A stretch of 64,000 nt of DNA, taken from positions 248,001 to 312,000 of the forward strand of contig NZ_QWEG01000004.1 in the NCBI RefSeq assembly GCF_003515685.1. Reading direction: 5' to 3'. This stretch comes from Neobacillus notoginsengisoli. Its GTDB lineage: Bacteria; Bacillota; Bacilli; Bacillales; Cytobacillaceae. Made by a program: the position numbers and the translations under genes. Shown here one piece after another: positions 38,569 to 46,980 of the stretch. The notes under the pieces were generated by a model. The model had not been told where the DNA came from, searched no databases, and was given only the letters and a program-made list of their open reading frames with translations. Numbering within the stretch: the first letter of the stretch is position 1; each line of letters begins with the position of its first letter.

Positions 38569-39093
38569 ATGAATGAAGAGCTTCGAAAACTGTTGAATAA
38601 TCTTATTCAGATTGAACATGTATCAACAACACTATATCTGGCGATGTCCGCCTATATGGGAAGGCTGAATTATACGGGCATGGCCAAATGGCTCCGGCTT
38701 CAGTCCGAAGAGGAACGGACCCATATGCTCAAGCTGATTGACTATGTGATCGACAAGAACGGAACGGTCCAGTTGGCAAGCATCCCTGCGCAGCAAAGTG
38801 ACTTTGGGACTCCGCTGGAAACGTTTCAAAAAGTGCTTGCTCATGAACAATTTGTCACCAATGCTTATAGACAGGCTTTTAATTATGCAAATCAATCTGA
38901 CCCGCAGACTGCTGTCATCATTCAGGAGTTTTTAAGGGAACAGATTGATGAAGAAGCACAGGCGCAAACCATCGTATCCCGTCTGACATTGGCAGGCAAT
39001 AATCCATCTGCTCTGTTACTGCTTGATCAGGAGCTTGGCCAAAGAGGCGCAGGTGGAGCGGCAGCTGCTCCCGCGGCTCCAACGGCGGGCTGA
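38569..39093 (+). CDS. Ferritin-like iron-storage protein with Ala/Gly/Pro tail
   Basis: A 174-residue four-helix ferritin. Ferroxidase-type residues appear in LIQIEHVSTTLYLAMSAYM (Glu15 region), RLQSEEERTHMLKLIDYV (Glu and His) and the later FLREQIDEEAQAQTIVSRL. It oxidises and stores iron in the cytoplasm. The last 20 residues (RGAGGAAAAPAAPTAG) are a low-complexity tail not part of the fold. AAAAGGAGCGGG precedes the ATG. It is monocistronic and shares a terminator with the convergent gene. Confidence 0.85.
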   Translation: MNEELRKLLNNLIQIEHVSTTLYLAMSAYMGRLNYTGMAKWLRLQSEEERTHMLKLIDYVIDKNGTVQLASIPAQQSDFGTPLETFQKVLAHEQFVTNAYRQAFNYANQSDPQTAVIIQEFLREQIDEEAQAQTIVSRLTLAGNNPSALLLLDQELGQRGAGGAAAAPAAPTAG

Positions 39094-39116
39094 TCGAAAG
39101 GTAAATAAATAGTTGA

Positions 39117-39158
39117 GAAAACCCAGAGAATGTTTATCCATCCCTGGGTTTCGTTTGT
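39117..39158. terminator. Terminator between ferritin and HTH-like gene
   Basis: AAACCCAG and CTGGGTTT form the stem; the T-run is short (TCGTTTGTTT), so the strength is moderate. Confidence 0.6.
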
Positions 39159-39674
39159 TTAAAGCATTACCCCGCCAAGCGGTTTTTGGCTGAAGTATTC
39201 CAATGCGAGATTGACCTGGTGGATATCATAAATCTTCCTTTCCAGGCAAAATTGAATCACCAAATCAGACATATCACTGCTTGATAACGAGTAGCCGGCC
39301 GAGCTTAACAGCTTGCCGGTTTCTTTTTTATTGAGCTCAAGTGCTAGCGCCAGGGCAATAACCGTGTTTTTGCCAGGACGGTAGTCGGGGTTGGAGCGAA
39401 TCTTTGAGAAGTGGCGGCGGTCGATCAGCGCTTTCTTATATATATCTGCGTCAGCCGCTCCTTTGCTGTCAATGAAATTGAAGAGAACTTCCCGGAGGAC
39501 AGGCTGTCGCTTTTGTTCAATAAACTCTTCGATTTCCATTCGTGAAATGCTTTCCAGAATAATTTCCGGTTCTGAAACCTTATGGGAGTAAGTAGCGCTT
39601 TCAAGGGCTATTGTCTCCAGATGTTCATTTATATAATGTTCCAATTCAATAAGGATTCTTTGATCGAGCATCAT
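39159..39674 (-). CDS. Helical HTH-like protein, divergent partner of a VWA gene
   Basis: A 171-residue protein. The C-terminal half (about 80-165) reads like a small DNA-binding helical domain: DIYKKALIDRRHFSKIRSNP, then DYRPGKNTVIALALALELNK, KETGKLLSSAGYSLSSSD and YDIHQVNLALEYF. Proteins with this block occur in many bacteria next to VWA or macro-domain genes, but I know of no proven role. The N-terminal half is acidic and helical. The ATG is reached after AGGTGCGCC. It is divergently transcribed from the VWA gene with 93 bp between them, so the pair may be co-regulated. Confidence 0.6.
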   Translation of the reverse strand: MMLDQRILIELEHYINEHLETIALESATYSHKVSEPEIILESISRMEIEEFIEQKRQPVLREVLFNFIDSKGAADADIYKKALIDRRHFSKIRSNPDYRPGKNTVIALALALELNKKETGKLLSSAGYSLSSSDMSDLVIQFCLERKIYDIHQVNLALEYFSQKPLGGVML

Positions 39675-39767
39675 GGCGCACCTCCGTTTTTGTCGCCCGG
39701 CAGGCGACCAATTGATAGGCTTATCAAGTTACCATTATATCAATTAAACCAAAGGAGTTGACGGATT

Positions 39768-40355
39768 GTGAACAAAGAATTAACGGAAATCATTTTTCTC
39801 CTCGACCGCAGCGGTTCCATGGCCGGGCTCGAGCAAGATACGATTGGCGGGTATAATTCCTTTCTTGGACGCCAAGCCGGCCATAATGGGGAAACAATCG
39901 TAACGACAGTCCTGTTCGATGACAAATATGAAACGTTATGGGGCGGAATCAACGCGAAAAACGTCAAACTGACAGAAAAAGAATACTTTGTGAGGGGAAC
40001 GACCGCTTTGCTTGATGCCGTCGGGAAAACGATTGTCGATGTTGGCTGCAGGTTAGCCAAAACTGGCGAGCAGCAGCGTCCCGGCAAAGTCATTTTTGTC
40101 ATTACAACTGATGGAATGGAAAACGCGAGCCGCGAGTTCACCTATGAAAAAATAAAGGAACTCATCCGGCATCAGCAAGAGAAATACAGCTGGGAATTTA
40201 TCTTCATGGGAGCCAATATTGATGCGGCAGAGGAAGCCGGCAATTTGGGCATAGATGAAAAACATGCCTATAACTTTGAGGCTTCCAGCGATGGCATGGA
40301 AAAAATGTACGATATGGTAACTGAAGCGGTTTTGGAAGCCAGGAACAGAAAATAG
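39768..40355 (+). CDS. Von Willebrand factor A domain protein (TerY/YegL type)
   Basis: A 195-residue stand-alone VWA domain. The metal-adhesion motif is DRSGSM at residues 12-17, with the later Thr in RGTTALLDAV and Asp in TTDGMENAS completing the site. Cytoplasmic VWA proteins of this type act as scaffolds in stress systems such as tellurite resistance or in phospho-signalling triads. Here the neighbours are a divergent HTH-like protein and a lipoprotein 20 bp downstream; no kinase or phosphatase of a TerY triad is present. It starts at GTG 39768 after AAAGGAGTTGACGG. Confidence 0.8.
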   Translation: MNKELTEIIFLLDRSGSMAGLEQDTIGGYNSFLGRQAGHNGETIVTTVLFDDKYETLWGGINAKNVKLTEKEYFVRGTTALLDAVGKTIVDVGCRLAKTGEQQRPGKVIFVITTDGMENASREFTYEKIKELIRHQQEKYSWEFIFMGANIDAAEEAGNLGIDEKHAYNFEASSDGMEKMYDMVTEAVLEARNRK

Positions 40356-40374
40356 TAGCGTGGGGGGAAATAAA

Positions 40375-40929
40375 ATGAGACTAATTGGAACAAAGAATCT
40401 TTTCGCGGGACTGTTGGGAGCCAGTGTCATCTTTGCATTGGGCGGTTGCGGAGCGGAAGAGAAGCCTGAAAAGGTGAGCCAGGCTGCCGGTGCTTTTTCT
40501 GAGGAAAATAAGCTTGAAGCAAAAGAAGAAAAACCCGAAAAGGAAATTTTCGCAGTCGGAGAACAGGTCAAGCTGGGGGATAATATTCTCACTGTTTCCA
40601 AGGTCGCAAAGTCCAACGGCAGTGAGTTTGATAAGCCGAAGGCCGGCCATGAATTCGTCATCGTTACTGTAGAAATCAATAATTCAGGCAAGAAGAACAT
40701 ATCTTATAACCCATTGGATTTCAAAATGGCCAACAGCCAAGGGCAAATCGTCGACCAGGCATTCACAACGGTGGACAGCGATACGGCCCTTCAATCAGGG
40801 GAATTAGCACCAGGCGGAAAAGTTTCAGGCACGCTGTCCTTTGAGCAGCCTGTAGGAGACAAGGGGCTAGAACTCCATTATACACCTGATTTCTGGTCTG
40901 ACAGCACGGTTAAAATAAACCTTCAATAA
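40375..40929 (+). CDS. DUF4352 lipoprotein
   Basis: A 184-residue lipoprotein. The signal peptide ends in the lipobox ALGGC, with lipidated Cys near residue 22. A charged linker of Glu and Lys follows. The C-terminal immunoglobulin-like DUF4352 domain at about 62-184 includes VGEQVKLGDNILTVSKVAKS, GHEFVIVTVEINNSGKKNIS and LAPGGKVSGTLSFEQPVGD. Such proteins sit on the outer face of the membrane; a binding role is assumed but ligands are unknown. GGGGGGAAATAAA precedes the ATG; it probably shares the transcript of the VWA gene. Confidence 0.85.
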   Translation: MRLIGTKNLFAGLLGASVIFALGGCGAEEKPEKVSQAAGAFSEENKLEAKEEKPEKEIFAVGEQVKLGDNILTVSKVAKSNGSEFDKPKAGHEFVIVTVEINNSGKKNISYNPLDFKMANSQGQIVDQAFTTVDSDTALQSGELAPGGKVSGTLSFEQPVGDKGLELHYTPDFWSDSTVKINLQ

Positions 40930-41112
40930 ACGTAGGGAGCATTTTCTGCTCTCTATTAAACATGATTATTTACTTGTTTGGCATTAAACGTCCTATCTCA
41001 ACCAATCTATTTCGGTTCTCGAAAAAATATTGAATGAAATTGAGTTTTTTCTGTTGTAGATTCTCCCGCCCTTGGCATATAATCACAGGAAGAACATGGG
41101 GGGATATATAGA

Positions 41113-42840
41113 ATGATACGGCGTTTTTTTACTTACTACAGGCCTCACCGCAGGCTTTTCATCATTGACTTTTCCTGTGCAGTCATTGTAGCCGCGCTTG
41201 AGCTGGCTTTTCCGCTTGCGGTTCAACATTTTATTGATACACTTCTGCCAAGCGGTAATTGGAATGCAATTGTCGGAGTGAGCATCGGACTTCTTCTATT
41301 ATATATCGTGAGCACGCTGCTTCAGTTCATTGTCAACTACTGGGGCCATAAGCTTGGAATCAATATCGAGACAGATATGAGACAAGAGCTTTTCCAGCAT
41401 GTCCAAAGGCAATCCTTCCGCTTTTTTGACAATACGAAAACCGGCCACATTATGAGCAGGATCACCAATGATTTATTTGACCTTGGTGAGCTTGCGCATC
41501 ATGGTCCGGAGGATTTGTTCATTGCTGTCATGACGTTTGTCGGTGCTTTCTGGATTATGCTCACAATCAATGTGAAGCTCGCACTGACGGCGATGATCAT
41601 CGCACCTTTCCTCGTCTGGCTGATTTCATATGCCAATAAAAAGATGAATGCGGCATGGAAAAACATGTACAGTGATATCGCTGATGTGAATGCGCGTGTT
41701 GAAGATAGCGTTGCGGGTGTAAGGGTTGTCCAGTCATTTACAAATGAAGAATTTGAAATCGAACGGTTTACAAAGAACAACCGCAAGTTCCGCCTTGCAA
41801 AATTGGCTGCTTATAAGGTGATGTCATTCAGTTCTTCAGGCATGTACATGTCGACAAGGATGATGGTATTAATTGTCCTCGTTTATGGGGCTTGGCTAAA
41901 CTTTACAGGGAACTTGAGCCATGGTGAGATGGTCGGGTTCGTCCTCTATGTCAATGTACTGTTTAAACCGATTGATAAAATCAGCGCCATTCTCGAGCTC
42001 TATCCAAAAGGGATGGCTGGTTTCAAACGTTTTACTGAACTCATGGACCAGCAGCTGGACGTCGTTGACAAGCACGACGCCATTGAAGTTCCCCATTTGA
42101 GAGGCGACATTTCATTTAGGGATGTTACCTTCAGCTATGATGAACATAAGCCTGTTTTAGAAGGAATTGATTTGGATATCCATCACGGTGAAACAGTTGC
42201 ATTCGTCGGGCCGTCCGGTGCAGGCAAAACGACGATTTGTTCGCTGATTCCCCGCTTTTACGATGTAAGTGGCGGCGGAATTTATATTGATGGCATCGAT
42301 ATCCGTGACATAACGAAAAAATCGCTTCGATCGCAAATTGGGATTGTCCAACAGGATGTGTTCCTCTTTACCGGAACACTCCGGGAAAACATTGCCTATG
42401 GCTCGCTCGGCGCCTCGCAGGAGGAAATCAAGGATGCGGCTAAACGGGCCCATCTTGAAGACTTTATCGCTTCACTTCCTGATGGCTACGAGACGCAGAT
42501 CGGCGAGCGGGGGCTAAAGCTTTCCGGCGGGCAAAAGCAGCGGATTGCAATTGCCAGGATGTTCTTGAAGAATCCGCCGATACTTATCCTCGATGAGGCA
42601 ACATCTGCCCTCGATACGGAAACAGAACGAATTATCCAAGAGGCGCTGAGTGAACTGGCCAAAGACAGAACGACGCTTGTCATTGCCCATAGGCTCGCTA
42701 CAATCCGAAATGCCGACCGGATTGTCGTTGTAACCGAGGATGGTATAGCCGAGGAGGGCAGTCACGAGGAACTGATCGAGCAAGATGGTATTTTTGCCAA
42801 CCTTTATAAAGTTCAATACGAAACATCGCTATCCAACTAA
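41113..42840 (+). CDS. ABC exporter half-transporter with fused ATPase
   Basis: A 575-residue type I exporter. Residues 1-310 form the six-helix membrane domain (first helices near 16-36 and 57-77). The ATPase has Walker A GPSGAGKTT near 369, Q-loop VQQDVFLF, signature LSGGQKQRIAI, Walker B ILILDEATSALD and the H-loop His in VIAHRLAT. It probably forms a homodimer or pairs with a second half elsewhere. It resembles the YfiB/YgaD multidrug or lipid-like exporters of Bacillus; the substrate is unknown. GGGGGGATATATAG precedes the ATG. It stands alone with its own terminator. Confidence 0.9.
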   Translation: MIRRFFTYYRPHRRLFIIDFSCAVIVAALELAFPLAVQHFIDTLLPSGNWNAIVGVSIGLLLLYIVSTLLQFIVNYWGHKLGINIETDMRQELFQHVQRQSFRFFDNTKTGHIMSRITNDLFDLGELAHHGPEDLFIAVMTFVGAFWIMLTINVKLALTAMIIAPFLVWLISYANKKMNAAWKNMYSDIADVNARVEDSVAGVRVVQSFTNEEFEIERFTKNNRKFRLAKLAAYKVMSFSSSGMYMSTRMMVLIVLVYGAWLNFTGNLSHGEMVGFVLYVNVLFKPIDKISAILELYPKGMAGFKRFTELMDQQLDVVDKHDAIEVPHLRGDISFRDVTFSYDEHKPVLEGIDLDIHHGETVAFVGPSGAGKTTICSLIPRFYDVSGGGIYIDGIDIRDITKKSLRSQIGIVQQDVFLFTGTLRENIAYGSLGASQEEIKDAAKRAHLEDFIASLPDGYETQIGERGLKLSGGQKQRIAIARMFLKNPPILILDEATSALDTETERIIQEALSELAKDRTTLVIAHRLATIRNADRIVVVTEDGIAEEGSHEELIEQDGIFANLYKVQYETSLSN

Positions 42841-42896
42841 CAAACAGCCCAAAGGATGAAGCCTCTTTAAGAGTTATCCGGAGGGCTGTTTTTTGC
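42841..42896 (+). terminator. Terminator after the ABC exporter
   Basis: AACAGCCC pairs with GGGCTGTT around a loop of about 30 bases that holds a small inner hairpin, followed by TTTT. Confidence 0.75.
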
Positions 42897-43011
42897 CAAA
42901 AGCCTGAAAAAAGATTGGACATAAACTGGAAAATGCACTAGAGTAAAAAGGTTGGGGTTTTAAAGAACACAAATTTATGGAAGTTTTATATAGAAGAAGG
43001 TGGAACATTTT

Positions 43012-44379
43012 ATGCAAGCAGCAAAGAATAAGAGCTTCCTGGAACCCGGGCTTTTTGCCTTAACATGGCCAATATTCATTGAGTCATTTTTGCATATGCT
43101 TATGGGCAGTACGGATACCTTTATGCTTTCCTATGTTTCAGATGAGGCCGTTGCTGCGGTTGGGGTAGCCAACCAACTAGTTTTCTTCACAATTCTCGTT
43201 TTCGGTTTTGTCGCAACTGGTACAACCGTCCTTGTTTCTCAAAATCTTGGGGCTGGACTAATAAAGGATGCAAGAAGAATATCCGGCATTTCCATTTCTC
43301 TTAATCTTATTTTTGGTATTGCAATCAGTGCGCTCGTTGTCCTATTCAAGGGACAGTTTTTAAATCTATTTGATCTTACATCGGAGATTCACCGGCTTGC
43401 CGGGCAATATTTAACGATTGTCGGAGCCACTTTATTTTCCCAGGCACTCCTTGTAACGGCTTCGTCCATTTTAAGGGCGAATGGCTTTTCTAAGGAAGCC
43501 ATGTTGGTTTCAATTTTTATGAACATCATCCATCTAGCAGGGAACAGCGTGTTGATTTATGGCCTGTTCGGCATGCCGCAGATGGGGATTCAGGGAGTTG
43601 CCATTTCAACCGCGGCAAGCCGTATCATCGCTGTCGTGATGATTTTCTGGTTATTGTATAAACGTCTTCCTGTCAAAATCAAAAAGGAAGACTATCTAAA
43701 CTTCAGTCCCGTTTTTATTAAAAAAATCCTTAAAATCGGCGTTCCCTCTGCTGGTGAGAACCTTGTTTATAATACAAGCCAGATGGCGATGACGGCAATT
43801 ATTGCAATGATCGGAGCAATGGCTCTGACAACAAGGGTCTACACCTGGAATATCATGGCGTTCATGATGCTTTTTGCGATTGCGCTTGGTCAGGGCACCC
43901 AAATCCTTGTTGGCTATCGAGTCGGGGCAGGCGACTATGACGGCGCTTACCACCGTCTGCTGAAAAGCTTAAGATGGAGCCTCATCATGACGATTGTTGT
44001 CGTGATCCCGATGGTTGTATTCAGGGAGAATCTACTGGATATCTTTACCGACAATCGTGAAATTATCAACCAGGGGGGGAAGCTCCTTTTGCTCGGTATC
44101 ATCCTTGAGCCCGGCAGGACATTAAATATTGTTATTATTGCCGCGTTAAGGGCAGCTGGCGATGCCAACTTCCCGGTAAAAATGGCTTTTGTTTCGATGT
44201 GGGGAATCGGCGTTCCGCTCGCTTATTTCCTTGGGATTACGATGGGATACGGATTGGTCGGAATCTGGATCGCCTTCATTGCCGATGAATGGTTCCGGGG
44301 CATTGTTATGTATTTCCGATGGAAGAGCCGCGTGTGGGAAAGCAAGGCGCTAGTTGAACAAAAGGTGCAGACGATTTAA
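43012..44379 (+). CDS. MATE family efflux transporter
   Basis: A 455-residue protein with twelve hydrophobic segments and two related halves, as in NorM/DinF-like drug:cation antiporters. Characteristic sequences are LTWPIFIESFLHMLMGSTDT in helix 1, VSQNLGAGLIKDARRISG between helices 3 and 4, and the second-half counterpart GQGTQILVGYRVGAGDYDGA. It exports cationic or organic compounds in exchange for protons or sodium. ATG 43012 lies 8 bases after AAGGTGG; the GTG twelve bases earlier overlaps that site. Monocistronic. Confidence 0.9.
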   Translation: MQAAKNKSFLEPGLFALTWPIFIESFLHMLMGSTDTFMLSYVSDEAVAAVGVANQLVFFTILVFGFVATGTTVLVSQNLGAGLIKDARRISGISISLNLIFGIAISALVVLFKGQFLNLFDLTSEIHRLAGQYLTIVGATLFSQALLVTASSILRANGFSKEAMLVSIFMNIIHLAGNSVLIYGLFGMPQMGIQGVAISTAASRIIAVVMIFWLLYKRLPVKIKKEDYLNFSPVFIKKILKIGVPSAGENLVYNTSQMAMTAIIAMIGAMALTTRVYTWNIMAFMMLFAIALGQGTQILVGYRVGAGDYDGAYHRLLKSLRWSLIMTIVVVIPMVVFRENLLDIFTDNREIINQGGKLLLLGIILEPGRTLNIVIIAALRAAGDANFPVKMAFVSMWGIGVPLAYFLGITMGYGLVGIWIAFIADEWFRGIVMYFRWKSRVWESKALVEQKVQTI

Positions 44380-44388
44380 ATAAAAAGG

Positions 44389-44425
44389 AAAAGCATTCGG
44401 GAACGTTTCCCCGAATGCTTTTTTA
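44389..44425. terminator. Terminator between MATE gene and ywbE
   Basis: AAAGCATTCGGG and CCCGAATGCTTT form a 12-bp stem with T-run. It lies between convergent genes and may serve both. Confidence 0.88.
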
Positions 44426-44626
44426 CTGTTCATGATGGATGTGTTTTACCCGGCCAACTTGGCCATCCGTCAGCCTGACTTTGATGCCGTGGGGATGGGT
44501 GCCTGATTTCGTCAGGATATCCTTCACCACACCTCTAGTAAGCTTCCCGGTTCGCTGATCTGCCTTACGGACAATATCCACTGTTAGCCCTGGAGAAAGA
44601 TCTTGTCGATTTTGCCCGTTCATCAT
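44423..44626 (-). CDS. ywbE: YwbE family protein (DUF2196)
   Basis: A 67-residue beta-rich protein: SPGLTVDIVRKADQRTGKLT, RGVVKDILTKSGTHPHGIKV and RLTDGQVGRVKHI are characteristic of the conserved YwbE family, which resembles a small RNA-binding or SH3-like barrel. The function is unknown. The start overlaps the TGA of the upstream gene (ATGATGA), so translation is probably coupled. No separate strong ribosome site is visible. Confidence 0.85.
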   Translation of the reverse strand: MMNGQNRQDLSPGLTVDIVRKADQRTGKLTRGVVKDILTKSGTHPHGIKVRLTDGQVGRVKHIHHEQ

Positions 44627-44820
44627 ACACCCATTTTCCGGCGCGTATTGCTTGGTTTCTTTGTCATCTGGCTTTGCATTTTCTTTGTGGATGTGTCGGC
44701 GCCGCCTTTTCCTTTGGCAAAATTGGCAGCTGAATTTTTCTTGTTTGCCAGCTGCTGCTTCATTGCTTCCTGCAGGCTGATTTTCTTTTTAGGCTCTTCT
44801 TGTCTTGTGTTTTCGTCCAT
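44623..44820 (-). CDS. Small basic hypothetical protein upstream of ywbE
   Basis: Not recognised. A 65-residue, very basic, probably disordered protein (QEEPKKKISLQEAMKQQLAN, then KGKGGADTSTKKMQSQMTKK). AAAGGAGAATCCCAC precedes the ATG. Its end overlaps ywbE by 4 bp. The basic composition and coupling to a putative RNA-binding barrel suggest a nucleic-acid-related role, which is inference only. Confidence 0.6.
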   Translation of the reverse strand: MDENTRQEEPKKKISLQEAMKQQLANKKNSAANFAKGKGGADTSTKKMQSQMTKKPSNTRRKMGV

Positions 44821-44911
44821 GTGGGATTCTCCTTTTCGGATGGTGGTTAGTAAAGTATACTCTATTTTTGACAGTAATTGAACTTGATGCCCTAATAGCG
44901 GAAAAACATTG

Positions 44912-45037
44912 AAAAAGTCGCCAAGAGGGGGTCTTGATATCCTTTTCGTTAAAAAAGCTATTTAAAAGTCACCAAGAAGCTTCCTTGGTGCCCTTTTGAC
45001 CAAAAAAGCTAAGAAAAAGTCATCAAGAGCAGGAAGT
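44912..45037. repeat. Tandem array of 51-bp hairpin units, 3' of glpD
   Basis: AAAGTCGCCAAGA, AAAGTCACCAAGA and AAAGTCATCAAGA recur at 51-bp spacing (GTC at 44917, 44968 and 45019), two full units and a partial one. Each unit joins a CAAGA/TCTTG-type hairpin (best in unit 2: CACCAAG/CTTGGTG) to an A-rich linker AAAAAAGCTA. The third copy runs up to the glpD stop codon, so the array would be in the glpD mRNA 3' end. Confidence 0.8.
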
Positions 45038-45040
45038 TCT

Positions 45041-46696
45041 TTACTGCCCCGGTTCTTCAGCATGCGCCACTGCTTCATCAAGCCCCATGATATACGCTGA
45101 TTTTTCTTCTTCCATCCATCCAAGCTTATATGCCATGTATTCGATAACGGGCTGTTTGTACTCCCTGACCAAATCAATATTAAACAATAAATCTCCCGTT
45201 CTGCGATTGAAAAAGTCGACAGGTGTTACAGCCATTTCACACTTGATTGCATAAATCAGCTGGGCGAATAGGACAAGGGGGAGGCCATGTTCAGCCGCTT
45301 CTTCCTTATGGCGGGCGACAAGTTCAAACACTTTCGGTACATTCGATCCGTAAAAGTATGCAAGCTGTTTTGCCTCTTCCTTTGAAAAGCCTGTCATAAC
45401 CCCGCTTTCTACTTTGCTCTCGACATAGGCATCAAGGTTGGCTGCGCCGCCAACATGCCCGCCTGAAATCGGCAGCATGTGTGTTGTGCAAGGTCGAAAG
45501 CTGCGCCCTTCTTCACCAGACAATTCCTTGGTGAGTAAATCAGTGATTGTTTCCGCCATTTTGCGATAGCCTGTCAGCTTTCCGCCGGCGATTGAAATCA
45601 GGCCGGTAGGGGATTCCCAAATTTCATCCTTTCTGGAAATCTCGGAAGGCGCTTTGCCATCTTCATGGATGAGGGGCCTGAGTCCCGCCCAGCTCGATTC
45701 AATATCCTTTTCGCTAATCACAACTTCCGGGAACATATAGTGGATGGCCTCGAGAAGATAGTTCTTATCAGCATCTGTAATATCGGGATCAGCTATATCG
45801 CCGTTGTAGAATGTATCGGTCGTTCCAACATACGCCTTGCCATTTCGCGGAATGGCAAAAACCATTCGGCCATCGGGCGTGTCGAAGTAAATCGCCTGTT
45901 TCAGAGGGAAAACTGACTGATCAATGACAATATGCACCCCTTTTGATAAATGCAGGGTTTTGCCAGTCCGCGAGTTATCGATGTCCCTCACTTGATCAAC
46001 CCAAGGCCCTGTTGCGTTGACGACTTTTTTTGCCCGGACTTCATATTCCTCATGCGTCAATAGATCCTTTACGACGATTCCGCAAATCACTCCGTCCTCA
46101 TAGATGAACTTATCGGCTTTTGAATAATTCACTGCGGTGGCGCCACTCTCAACGGCCTCTTTCAAAACTTCAATTGTCAGCCGCGCGTCGTCAGTCCGGT
46201 ACTCAACATAATAGCCGCCGCCTTTTAAACCGGTTTTTTTAATCAGCGGTTCTTTTGCGAGCGTTTCGTCTGCATTGAGCATCATCCGCCGTTCGCCTTT
46301 TTTGACCCCGGCCAAGAAATCATATAACTTGAGGCCGAATGAAGTTGACATCTTTCCAAACGCTCCGCCTTTATGAAAGGGGAGCAGCATCCATTCAGGT
46401 TTTGTCACATGTGGCCCGTTTTCGTGAACAATTGACCGCTCATGGCCAACTTCCGAAACAAGTTTCACTTCAAATTGCTTTAAATAGCGGAGGCCGCCAT
46501 GAACGAGCTTTGTCGAGCGGCTGGAAGTCCCGGCGGCAAAATCCTGCATTTCGACAAGAGCCACCTTCATTCCTCTCGCAGCAGCATCCAAAGCGATTCC
46601 AGCCCCGGTGATTCCGCCGCCAATAATCAATACATCAAATTGTTCTCCTTTTAATTTATCAATCATGTTGTTCCGGTTGAGATTTGAAAACGCCAT
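45041..46696 (-). CDS. glpD: Aerobic glycerol-3-phosphate dehydrogenase
   Basis: A 551-residue FAD enzyme at the membrane that oxidises glycerol 3-phosphate to dihydroxyacetone phosphate and passes electrons to quinone. The FAD-binding motif is DVLIIGGGITGAGIALDAAARG at about 21-42, described in two pieces GGGITGAG and ALDAAARG. SSRSTKLVHGGLRYL and ISIAGGKLTGYRKMAE are family signatures. The C-terminal domain ends with an acidic tail. AGGGAGGAG precedes the ATG. A leader terminator lies about 115-160 bp upstream. glpF and glpK are not in the window. Confidence 0.93.
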   Translation of the reverse strand: MAFSNLNRNNMIDKLKGEQFDVLIIGGGITGAGIALDAAARGMKVALVEMQDFAAGTSSRSTKLVHGGLRYLKQFEVKLVSEVGHERSIVHENGPHVTKPEWMLLPFHKGGAFGKMSTSFGLKLYDFLAGVKKGERRMMLNADETLAKEPLIKKTGLKGGGYYVEYRTDDARLTIEVLKEAVESGATAVNYSKADKFIYEDGVICGIVVKDLLTHEEYEVRAKKVVNATGPWVDQVRDIDNSRTGKTLHLSKGVHIVIDQSVFPLKQAIYFDTPDGRMVFAIPRNGKAYVGTTDTFYNGDIADPDITDADKNYLLEAIHYMFPEVVISEKDIESSWAGLRPLIHEDGKAPSEISRKDEIWESPTGLISIAGGKLTGYRKMAETITDLLTKELSGEEGRSFRPCTTHMLPISGGHVGGAANLDAYVESKVESGVMTGFSKEEAKQLAYFYGSNVPKVFELVARHKEEAAEHGLPLVLFAQLIYAIKCEMAVTPVDFFNRRTGDLLFNIDLVREYKQPVIEYMAYKLGWMEEEKSAYIMGLDEAVAHAEEPGQ

Positions 46697-46810
46697 GGCG
46701 ATACTCCTCCCTAATCAGTTCAGCATTCCTATCTTTCCGCACAAATTGGTTTCCTATCTCTATATCCTATATCACCCTTAGGGAAACGTGCCAAAGATAA
46801 AGCTTCATAA

Positions 46811-46857
46811 TGGCAAAAAAGAAAGCCAACTCATCGAAAAAAACTGGCTTTCTTCTA
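46811..46857 (-). promoter_or_regulatory. Leader terminator upstream of glpD, possible antitermination site
   Basis: On the minus strand AAGAAAGCCA and TGGCTTTCTT flank a loop of about 17 bases, followed by TTTTTT, with glpD starting about 115 bp later and no minus-strand gene upstream. In B. subtilis the glpD leader has such a terminator, bypassed by GlpP with glycerol 3-phosphate. The same control is inferred here. Confidence 0.6.
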
Positions 46858-46980
46858 TTGTTATAAGAAGGACTCACAACAAAAATGAATAGAGTACTTT
46901 TATGGTAGTATCTAAAATTTACCATTAACTCTATAATAGAATAAAGGACAATGACAATAATGGGGGTAGGAGTAACTGAC

